From positions 62,001 to 126,000 of the forward strand of contig VXCM01000213.1 in assembly GCA_014773175.1 (NCBI GenBank): a stretch of 64,000 nt of DNA. The letters run 5' to 3'. Under the pieces are notes generated by a model. It had not been told where the DNA came from, did not search any database, and worked only from the letters and a program-made list of their open reading frames with translations. Shown piece by piece: positions 47,766-59,700 of the stretch. Position 1 is the stretch's first letter; every line of letters starts with the position of its first letter. Source of the DNA: Lucifuga dentata. Taxonomy: Eukaryota; Chordata; Actinopteri; Ophidiiformes; Bythitidae. The translations under genes were made by a program, and so were the position numbers.

Positions 47766-50700
47766 ACAGGGTATGGAGTACAGAAGAATGTGTCTCACAG
47801 TGGGGGTGTCGTCAGCACTGGAGTCTCTACAAGTAAGTCCACAGCAGTTTGTGTGAGAGCAGAAGGAATAATTAATAGTAAAATAAATTTAAAAATCTGA
47901 TTGTCAATGTATTTATTTGTTTTACTGTTAATAGTTTGATATACAGAATATGATTTGCCATTTATTTATGCCCATTTTTATAAACATTCTGCTGGTGTAC
48001 ATATTTAAAAAAAATATTTGAAGACATCACACATTTTTTTTTTTTTTTTACCATGTATCGATTTAACAATTAATTAAAAAATATCAATAGATTAATCATC
48101 AGTGAAAATAATCCATAGTCCCAGGTAATGTCTATTATTATGCAAACTCAGAACGATACAAATTAACTACAATCTAATTTACCTTAATTGATTAAAAAAT
48201 CAATTATATTACTTTTCTTCATATATTTTTCACATTCAATGCAAATTTCAAATTCTGGAAGTAATAGTATTCGTTAACTTTATGAGATACCGGTTTATAG
48301 AGAAAAGCAGATAAAACATACATATAATGGAACCAATCAGACATGAATAAAGCATAATTAAAGGACCATAATGGCCATTTTGCATGTTTGAGCTTAATAT
48401 ATTCATTTTTTTATGCTTGTAATGTTACTGACAATCATTTCCCATACTACTGGAATGGTGAAGTAATTTTTTTTCTCCTACCTTCCAGACTGCCACTGGT
48501 TTCAGTTCATTCTGGTATGCTATTAAAATCAATCTTGTTGATACTTGAGATAGGTAATCCACCATCATGAACAACATGTATATTCAGGTTTTTTTGAAGT
48601 GTCGTAATTTTAGCATTAAAGAGCGATAAAAAGGGCGGAGTGAATGTATGTCTCCACCGGGGAATATAGTACCAAAAGAAGACCTGCCTCTGTTGAAAAA
48701 TTTAAAAGACTGTGACTTCATAAGGCTTCATAAGGCTTGGGATAGGTAATCTATCATCGCGAACAAGATGTGTATTCAGGTTTTTTTCAAAGTTTTGTAA
48801 TTTTAGTGTTTAAATAAAATTGCAATAAAAAGCACAGAGTCTGTCTCCACTGAATATAAGAAGACCTGCGTTTATCAAAAAATTTAATAACCATGACTTC
48901 ATAAGGCTGCGTAACTATTTGCAGGTGAAACATCAATTTTTAAGGTGGGTGTATCGTTTGAATATTTGATTTTGAAAGATTAAGAAATTTTGCAAAATAT
49001 CAGGAAAGCTGAAATACGGTTTTATCCTTTGGGAAATGATTGTCAGTAACATAAGATGTATGAAAATTGAATATATTAGGCTAAAACATGCATGATCGCC
49101 AGTATGGTCCTTTAAATGTTAACTGAAAGGATTGATAGTAAATTAGATAGTTACAATAGTTTTCATTTCCTGTTTCTGTTTTCAGCCACTAGAACCCAAA
49201 GTGAGGATGCATACAAGAGAGACTACAAGTTCATGCTGTCAGAGAAGGAGAACGTTCCAGCCAAGAGGGACACGGAGATGCTGATTTTGGCCAAAGACAG
49301 CGGCAAACAGTTCACCAGCAGCGGCAGTGGCATGCATGTCGGAGGAGGTCAGCCATCTCTTTACCGCCCCCTTTAGGAAAAATGCTGCAGTTTGTCTTTA
49401 GAATTATATCCTAACATGCACCAGATACATCCTTAATAATTTGCTATTACACATGTATGATGATGTCGACAACTGCACTCTCAACAAAGAGAGTTGAAAT
49501 CATTATTATAATTCTACTTTTCATCGAATTTGGCTAAAAAATCTTCACTGTAAAAAAAAAAAAATTACTAGACAGGATGGTNCTTTTCATCGAATTTGGC
49601 TAAAAAATCTTCACTGTAAAAAAAAAAAAATTACTAGACAGGATGGTAAATTTGGAATGTGAAAATAATTTCTGACAAAAATGAGAAAAACAGTTTATGT
49701 GTTTTGGTTACAGGGCAAGCACGAAGGACATGACAAAGTTCTAGTTTTCCATTTTTGGTAGAATTTTTTTTTTTTTTTTTTTAAATGCGCAATATGTCAC
49801 TGTTGCAGCTTTATTTCCTTATTTTCAGTCAAGCATAACAGATCTCATTTCCTGTTGTATGCACACAGTTTTGTTGAGTGATTACAGGTTATTTATTTAT
49901 ATAGCACATTTCATACACAAGGAAATAAAAAGTGCTTTACAATACATACACATAAGAACAGGACTAATCCAATTAATATTTTAATTTTAAATCAGACTTT
50001 CTAATTTAATTTTAAGTGCATGTTTATCAGTTCATTCACTGCTGCTGTGAATTTTGAACAGGTTGATACAACTTTGCATGCTTCATGAATGCTGGAAAAC
50101 TTGGTAGTAATTTTCTAAGTTTTCCAAATTTTCCCTCTTAAATTAGGACTAAATGTGTCATGCTGAAATATTGGGTCAATTAGGATGGATTGTTTTATTC
50201 CGAGATACCCGAACTGAATTGAACTTTATTTTAGAATGATTTTCTAATGTGTCTTGTTACTACAGGGTCTCTGTCTGGAGATTCGATAAAGAAAGAGAAG
50301 CTTATCTCTAGCTACGGTGAGGTGGCACCGCTGAAGGCAGAGACAGGCAACATTTACTGTGAGTAGCAACTTTAACATCTCTAGCAGCACAAAGCAAATT
50401 AATACTAAAAATAAGTAAGTCATGTGTATTAATTATGTAATATTTACTCATTAGATGGACCATCTGGAGTTGTGATGAAAGACAAAGCAACATATGCAGG
50501 TATATGTGATACCATTATGATAGGATATGATGATGGGATATAAGATTTGATTGTAATGGTTCATGATGATCAGTGTTTTAGTTTTTTGTGGCTAAAGTTT
50601 TTCAAAAGAGGTAAAAACATACACACAAAGATCCAAATAAGAACAAAAACTGTTCAGATCCATTTATGGGTCAAAAATTGGGCTAATTCCTGGCCTAAAA

Positions 50701-53700
50701 TACATCAATTAAAACTCTGAGATTATGGACTCAAGATTAGAAAAATGAAAGTAAAAATGCTAAAGAAAAGGAAAATGGAAAGTGAAAAAAATATTAAGAA
50801 TTTGAACAGATAAGCTATCCTGCACATCAAACACAGCTTCCTGTTAACTCAAGGCTTCAGATGCTTAGAAATGCTCATAATGATGAATATTTTAGTGAAA
50901 ACATTCTCTTCATTGTATCTTCAGAGATTCGCACCGACAGCGGTTTCCTCGGCGGTGGAGGATTTTGCTGCTGTGGGAAGGACTGGTGCTCCTGGTGGAA
51001 ATGGCTGCTGGGCCTCCTCCTCCTCCTCCTGCTTCTGCTGGGCCTCCTCTTTGGACTCATTGCACTGGGTGAGGACTCATTTAATTACATTTTGACTCGT
51101 AAAAACGGAAAAACACACTTAATGGATCTGCAAATGTAAAACTCACTGGAGCTGCTCTGCAGCGATCGGAAGGCTGTTTTTGAACTAATAAAATGCCTGT
51201 TGGGCTTTTACAGATAAGTGAGCATTATTTCACAGTGCTGCTAAGAGCTATTAGACAGCAAATGTCCTCCTCTCCCTGGAAAATTGACTGCAGGTTCTGT
51301 CCTGCTGCCAAAAAGTGGGTCTGGCATTGATTGTAGTGGAGCAGCTCCAGAAATTGTTACTTGATGATGTAACAGATTCAAGTTTTTAGTCTCCAGCAGC
51401 AGTAAAAGCTGACTAATCTGCATTTATTCTCATTATTTTAGTTATACAGTACTATACATTTCAACTATTTCTACAGTAAATATAAGTCAAAACTATCAGA
51501 ACTATACCGAAGTTGGCTTTTGCTAATGAGATTTTAGCAGAATGTCAAACTATAAAACACGTGGCTAATGTTCATTGAGAAGTTAAATAAGAACAAAATA
51601 ATATTTAATACAAACACTAGAGGGCACTAGAGTGCATATTTTACCAAGGCCATACAGTCCTCTGATTTTCCCATTATAGCCAGACTTGTACTAAAATTAT
51701 AGAGAAATCAGACATGTAAAAAATATTTATGAAGCAAATTCCTTGCACAACAATATTGCAGCAATTATCTTCTTCTGGAACTTTATCTGTCATATCAAAC
51801 GGTAATATTATTGGCTCAGATGTGCAGCTTGGATTTAATAGTTTTAACTACTTTTTTTTTGTAATTTTACAGCACAGTGTTTTGCAGGGAAGTTAAAATT
51901 TCATATATCTTCATTATTAAAGTCACAATCCTTAATTGTATCGAAGATTTAAATGAGCTAAATTACTAATGATCGTTGAAGAGTTTATCTTATAGAATGA
52001 ACAGAAGCATTTTATGTGTTGGTCAGCTGAATATAATAGAAAATACACAAACAAAACTGATGCAAACAAACATTTAACAGATCAGAAATAAGAACTTTTA
52101 TTTAGTTTTTTTGTCTGCTGTTACAGTCAGTAAATCTGATAGCAGCTTCCAGTCCTGTGGTTTAATATGTTTTGACGGAGGGGCAACGCTTTGGTTTACG
52201 TTTGGATCACAGATTCTACCTTTAAGCATTATCAAATTGAAGTGTTGTAATTAATGATGCAGTAATTTGCCAAATGACACATTTTGATGTGTTATGTGTC
52301 CTTCCCCAGCTGAGCAGGTGAGAAAGCTCAAGAATCGAGTGGCGGCCCTGGAGGCTGAGTCCTCCGTCCTTGCCGCTCGTACCAGCCGGAACGACATCAA
52401 CATATACGGTGGCACATACATGGACAGTGAAGGTAACGCCCGCATTGACCAAACCGGTGCAGGCACGAGTGCAAGAACCGGAGTTGGCGTCGCTGTCGGT
52501 GCTGGAAGCTCCAGTGGTGGTCATGGCACTGACAGCGGCGCTGGGACTGTTAGCGGTGGTGGCACAGGAACAAGATACGGTGGTGGCGTAGGAACAGGCA
52601 GTGGCACAGGAACAAGCGGTGGCGCAGGAACAAGTTACGGTGGTGGCGTAGGAACAAGCAGTGGCACAGGAACAAGCGGTGGCAGTAGTACAGGAACAGG
52701 TTACGGCGGTGGGGCTGAGGGCCGGGTCGGGGCTGGCACCTTCTCTGCTAGCGGNGAACAGGTTACGGCGGTGGGGCTGAGGGCCGGGTCGGGGCTGGCA
52801 CCTTCTCTGCTAGCGGATCTGGTACCAGTTTCGACGTAGGCACTGGCCTGGGAACCGGCGTCGGAGGAGGAAACATAAATGCTGCCGCTCTTCAGATGAT
52901 CATACAGCGCATACTAACTTCTGAAATGCAGTCTCAGGCTTTCAGAGGTAGTGCATATATACCAACTACAGAAACACACACACACACAATAATGTTCATG
53001 TTCATTGAACTGTTGTTTTTCGTTTCAGCTCTTCTCATGTCCTCGGTGAAGGAACAAAAAGGACTTAAAGGTAAAATGATTTAATAGAAAATAGACATCT
53101 TAACTTCATCTGTCTCTGTTTGTGTGAATCATGTTTACCTTTCATTTTTACGTTTCAGGTGAACCTGGACCTCCTGGATTTAAAGGTCGGGGTTCAAAAA
53201 CTGTAACTACAAAATCATTTTCATGTTCAGGATCCAATGAATGCTGTTTTTGTAATTGAGTTCACATTTTTCTTGTCACAGGAGATCCTGGTCTTCCTGG
53301 AATTTCAGGTAAGGAATATAACTAATTAACATTATCCTTGAAGCATTCCCAAATATCATATCCTCTGTGATGGCTAATGTGTGGGATCATAATCTTATTT
53401 TACTTACATTGACCTTTGACCTCAGGTGTTCCTGGCCATGCAGGTCCTGAGGGCCCTAAAGGACAGAAAGGAAATATGGGTACAGAGAAAACTTCATTTT
53501 AAACTGTCAGATAAGGATGACATTTAGCATGTTAATCATAGCCATTATGTAAAATGTTTGATCAGGTGAACCTGGACTCGAGGGGCCACCAGGCATCAGG
53601 GGTCGTGAGGGCCCGTCTGGTCCCAGAGGTGAGCCAGGCTTTGGACTGAAAGGAGAAGCAGGTATGGCTCATTTTCATCAGAATACTGTTTGATCCGAAT

Positions 53701-56700
53701 TACATCTTTATAAATCAGAAATCAGAAATGGAAGGACAGGATCTCATCTCTTTGGTTTTGGTATCCAGGTTTACCCGGAGGTCCTGGTCTTCCAGGACCA
53801 AAAGGTGAGTTAAACAAAATCAAAGCTTTGCCCCATTTATGCAAATTTAACATTTTTAAAAATTGTATTAGATGTCAACAGTACATATTTTTAGTTGTAT
53901 AATTTTTACTTAGTGGCAAAAGTGCGTCTTCACCAGCTGAATATCTCCTTGTTTTAGGGGCTACTGGATTCCCTGGACAAAAAGGTCAGTTTTTCCCTTA
54001 TTCAAGCAGATCATTCCGTTTGTTCTGGAGATTCCTGCTGAGGTGGATGTTGTCTTAATGTACCAGCACCAACTGAAAACAGTGTTATAGTGGTTTTCCA
54101 CTCAGAAAAGTTCTGGTTCTTTAACTGGTTCAATTTGGTATCTGTGGAACAAAGATGCAATCTAGCAAACCAGCCCACATTCTCACCAATTTTTATTGGA
54201 AACTGTTGCGTGATCAATGAAAGAACAGCGGAAGTTTAAATTTTTTTTTTTAAATCAACAGTAGATCAGAGAAAAACAAGCAATATGACGGACCACATTG
54301 TTTATTTACTTCAATCCAACGGAGTTACACGAGTTCAAATTGATACTAATAATTGTGTTGTTCAGAAGACCACTGAACACACTTTGACTTCATTATTTTT
54401 CACTCTCGCAGAAATAGAATAATGCACGCCCACTTATGATATCGTCACGGTTCCCACTTCAGGCCCTGCTATTTTCTGGTTTCCAAATCAATTTATTTTG
54501 GTCAAAATGCTCCAAAATGTTCCAAATTAGGTTCGCGAACCAGAATGGAACTTGTTCCGCATTGGTGGAATTGGTGTATTAATAATGTCTTAAAGTTAGG
54601 TCTAACATTTGACATTATCTTTAGGTGAACCAGGTTTTCAGGGTCCCCGAGGTGAGATCGGACTGAAAGGTGGGTTACGTTACAATTTGCAGGTAGAATT
54701 TTATTTGCTGTAATATTGCTCACACTCTCACCCTACAGGGGAGAGAGGAGATGTTGGATTTCAAGGGATTAAAGGTTTTGTTGCAGCTACGTTATATTTT
54801 TCATGATTAGAGCTTTAACTTTGGGGTCAGCAAATGTTTTTATCATAAGCATCCATGTTCACTTCAGGTGATCCTGGTTCAAGAGGTCCACCAGGTCAGT
54901 ACAGCCTCATGAATTCAGCTATATTTGTAGCTGTCAGATTAGCATAAATAAACCTTGGCCTAATCCAGCTGTTTCACTCCTCAGGTGACCCTGGTTTACC
55001 TGGAATGCCCGGAGCAGATGGAGTCAAAGGGTCGATGGGTGAGTGAAGAGACCTCAGCCTCAGATTATTTCACTTTCCGTTGATCCATGACAGTCTGTTT
55101 ACTGGTTTACTGGGAATTGTTTATGATTAATTAAGATGATGAGTGTGATCAAACCACGAAAGTGGTACCAGCACTTAAAAGTGATTTATCATTTTGAGGA
55201 AACATAACTGTAGGCTTCCAAATGAGAAAGTTAGTTACTACTACCTGCCTTTATTTTTTAGCATGTCTTTACATTTTGCTCAGTTTGTATAGGAGTGTGT
55301 TAACATGGCATTCTCCACCAGGGGGCAGCAGAGAGGAGCCTGCTCATTAATCCTTGTGTTCCGTCCTTACTGTTTACTCAAAGCTATTAGGCAGATTGTT
55401 AGATTCATATCGAGAACTGATATTCAGTAATATTTATTTATTTTTTTTTTTGTGATCAGGGGTTTCTGGACATGATGGTGCAAAAGGCTCAAGAGGTAAA
55501 TGAGGCATCGCTAAAGCCTCTTTCAGACATGCAGCCCATTCTGTTAATTGGCTGGCAATTTAACACTTCAGCCTCATGTTTGAAAAGGACCTCGAGTCAC
55601 TTTTCCGTAAAAGTTGCAGTGATAATTTTACTAGGTAGGACCTAGTAAAAGTCCTTCATGGCACTTGTGTGAATAAATGCAGTGCGCATGCACAAAATTA
55701 CAAGGCTTTGATGTTGGATATTTTTGTTTATAGCGTGCAGATCAATCACACAAAACTAGCAAGTGACACTTTCAATTCATCTTTAATGAATGATAGAATG
55801 GCTAGAAATTGATCTGATGCCTTAATGGCACTTTGCTGTAATGGAGGCCAATGTTTAAATGACAAAAAGCACCAATTTAACCGATAAGTGATGCCAGCAA
55901 TTTAACCAAATTCATGTCTGAAAGGACTTAATGCACATATTTAAATATTATCTGACTGACACAACTATTGCATTTTTTTTTTTTTTTTTTTNTTTTTTTT
56001 TTTTTTTTTGCCCCAAATCTCTGTCATGTTTATCTTATTGTTTGGTCCTCAGGTGACCAAGGGCCTGCTGGGCCTCCTGGACTCAGAGGTCCTGCTGGAC
56101 CTCCCGGAGATGCAGGTCGTCCAGGTAAAGTGAATGTCTCAATCATATGAAATGTGATTTTTTTTTTTTTTTGTATTATCATTGTTTTGTTAATAAACAG
56201 TAAGATATATTATTGGTTTTTTCCTGTTTTCAGGAACACCTGGACTTCAAGGACCACCAGGTATCTACTGTAACCCAGTTATGATAAATACATTACTCAT
56301 TTGCTTTCACTGCTGTCAACATTTAACATATAATTACTTTTTTCTTTTAGGGATCCCAGGAAATCCAGGAAGGCCTGGGATCAAAGGTACAGTTACTGTC
56401 AACATCAGCTCATAAGGTTTGCAGGTTTTATGCTGTTGATTTGAACCCGTGTCTGATTTAACATGTCTGTCCGTTTTAGGTGAACCCGGTGACGCTGGGA
56501 GAATCATTAATGCAGGTAACAAAATTTTTCAAAAGATTTTCTAGATTTTCTAAAATATTTTCAAAATGTATAGTCTGAAGATGTCTGACCTGGAGCGTAT
56601 TTTTCCAGCTGGCTCCAGCTCTGTGGCGATCCCGGGACCTCCTGGGCCTGCTGGTCCTCCCGGCCCTGCAGGCCCTCCAGGATTATCAGGTCTGACCTTT

Positions 56701-59700
56701 GACATCCCAGAAAATAGTCCAGAACTTGCCATTAGCATAACTTATATATCCTAACCCTCAATAATTTACAATAATTATTACTGTCACATGTCATTAAGGT
56801 TTTATTTGATATGTGGATTTACATCCTTAGGCCCCATTGGCCCTGCTGGTCTGCCTGGCCAACCTGGTAGGTCATCGCCCTTTTCAGTGCAACAGTAAAC
56901 ATTGCAGATTGGATATGTAGTCTTCATGTCCTAGATGCTGGATTTTGTGATTCACAGGTCCTAGAGGTGACAGAGGATATAAGGGAGACCAGGGAGATCC
57001 AGGAATAAAAATGAGAACTTCTGAAACTATAACCTCATCCAGACCTGAGAGTGAGTACTTTTATGAAGTGAGGCTGTCTAAAAGTTATCCCAGTATTTAG
57101 GAGTGAGAAACATCCTGATTTTTGGTTCTGCTTTAGGGCAGCATAGTTCTGGTGGAATCTCAGGGCTACCTGGTCCGCCAGGCCCACCAGGGCCTCCTGG
57201 ACGTCCAGGTAACAACGTACAGTACATAATCCTACATGTTGGATTTGTTTGACATCATAAAATGACCGCAAGCTGTTCCTACAGCTTCATGTAAGAATAT
57301 TATTTAAAATGTGTCACTGACTATAGCTTAAACTTTCTGCATTAGGAGAATCAAGACAAGGACCTCAAGGACCTCCTGGTCCTCCCGGTCAGCCAGGTAA
57401 GTATTTGAACTGGCAATTTCAGGATTTTGTTGTGTATTGTAAAGTGTGGTTTGTCAACGTATAAAACTTATATTCAACTCTACATGTCAGTATATTTTAT
57501 TTGTAGCCTTGCCTACCTTCTATCAGGTATTAGGAAAGGAGAATGGCTAAATTTCTTTTACAGTAAGATTAGATTGTAACAGGATTCTTCTTATTTTTTT
57601 TTTTAAAACAGCTTTAGTATGGATCACAAATTTTTTTTTTTTTTTTAAATATTGATTTTCCTTATGAAGGCCTTTAATCATCATTTTTGCTATTTAGGAT
57701 ATGGAAGGCCAGGACCTAAAGGGGAGAAAGGAGACGCAGGCTTTGCATCCAGCTCTGGTACGATCCAAAATCTCTGCTGCTGCTCTGTGGCTACGGATTA
57801 GACACACAAAGAGCCTTAACAGAAAACATTTTATATTTCTTCTTTAAAAACCGTGACATGGCTGACTTTGATGCTGCTCTTCCAACAGGAACTTTCTACA
57901 CAGGACCACCAGGACCTCCTGGGCCTCAAGGGCAAAAAGGATCAACAGGTAATCTGGTTTTGTCAAGTCGTCTCGCCCCTTTTGCTCATTAAAAACCAAA
58001 TTTGTCCTTCAGTTTTAGTAGTTATGTTAACTTGTGACATTTATATCTCCATTTTAGGTTCTCCTGGACCAAGAGGGTACCAAGGTAATTGTCCTCCTTT
58101 TAAGTCACCAGCTCTTTTGCCAATGCTTTTGCCTCAAATTAAGCATGTGCTATTTTATATTAAATTTATTATTATTATTAGGTTATTATTAGTAACAAGC
58201 ACTAAATAAACCATTCTATCATAAATAACTGACTTCTCATTTGTGTCACAGGTGAAACAGGCCAGCCAGGTTTGCCAGGAAGACCAGGAAGCTCTGAGAG
58301 AGGTCAGCACTCAGTCAACCAATCAACGATGATCATTTTGTCCATTTTAGGGCTACTAAAGCAACCACACATTAATCATATTACTCTGATATCGTCTTGT
58401 TAATGAAAAAGCCATTATGAAGAATAGCAAGTTGTTAGTCATGATGGTAAGGCTAAGGATGTGTCGTTAACATAATATTTTTATGAACTTACAGTGACAT
58501 CTTATGGAGAAGGTCATGGGCTACCTGGACCGCCTGGGCCACCAGGACCTCCTGGATTCCCAGGACCACAGGGAATTAAAGGTAAACCTGTAAACACGTG
58601 GAAAGCTTTTGATATTTCAATACACGTAGCACTGGTAGTATTTACTATTGTCTATTGTCTGAACTTTTTGAACAGTGCTTCTGTACAGTTTTGAGGCGTG
58701 ATCCTTTCAAATGAAACAGGGTCTGAATGTCACAGATTGCATATGAGTTAATTTTAATAATTTTTAGAGGCCAGAAAGCCCTATAACCAGCCAGTATTTC
58801 AAAAGTTAAAAATAAACAACTTTGTGTAGTAGAAATATATTTCTTTTTTCTTTCCTATCCCCTTAATTATCTCTTGACCCTTCAGATTTACTTTGCCATT
58901 CTTTGCGGGGGTCACAACCATCAAATTGAGAACCTCTGCATTAGCATAAATACAGTTTGCCTGTGTGCATCATGTAAACACAATCCTTCTGTTGTTATTT
59001 GTCGTTACTAAGGGGACCCTGGTGCTCCTGGAATTCCTGCCTCTTCAAGAGGTACAGAAAACTCTCTCATAATTATTGCTATGACTACTTATTGTAGTCA
59101 AATTCCTTGTAAAGTTTGAGTCCTGTTTTCTTCTTCAGGGTCATTAATGTCTGATTTTTTTTTTCCACCTCAGGCTCATTCTCAGTCACCTCAGGCCCCG
59201 CTGGTCCACAGGGTCCTCCTGGCCCTCCTGGCCCTCCAGGCCAGCCGGGATCTTTCAGTAGTTCCAGTGAGATGCGTCAGTACCTCACAGATTATCTAAG
59301 TAAGAGTCACAAACTCTGAAACACAATCACAAGAACACAAACGTTCAGATTCACAGCACACAATATGAACATGTCTGATTTGTCCCATGCAGGCAGAAGC
59401 AGACTGTCTGGTCTCCCTGGTCCTCCAGGCCCACCTGGACCTCCAGGAATCCCTGGATCCTACTCAGGCTCTATAGAGGACATCTCCGCTCGCCTTATAG
59501 CCTACATTCAGCGTAAGTCATTTCTATAGCCAAGCATTACTAATTAAAATTGTTGAAGAGAGGTGCAACTAACCTGTTGTAAATTTTCAGGTTCTGGCTC
59601 AGGTTTCAGCATAGGTGCTCAGGGTCCTCCAGGACCACCTGGACCTCCTGGAATCCCTGGATCTAGCTCTGGATCCCTGTCTGTCACTGCGCTCATTGCC

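Larger units (their letters stand above)
39516..50499 (+). other. col17a1: col17a1 exons 1-14 (cytoplasmic domain)
   Basis: Exon coordinates: 39516-39570, 42109-42159, 42308-42415, 43442-43717, 43858-43914, 44016-44042, 44167-44217, 45748-45897, 46544-47227, 47538-47621, 47770-47832, 49186-49347, 50266-50358, 50455-50499. They encode residues 1-635. Exon 1 ([18 protein letters not shown]) was chosen because it is the only upstream exon found with a good donor and the required phase 1 end, and its product leads straight into the conserved VATETVT motif. Exon 4 is longer than the mammalian equivalent and Gly/Ser-rich. Exon 9 carries the tandem repeat. Confidence 0.85.

Noticed and set aside
52222..52591. 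Alternative-frame proteins on both strands of col17a1 exon 16
   Set aside because: They are shadows of the Gly/Thr-rich repeat, which opens several frames at once.
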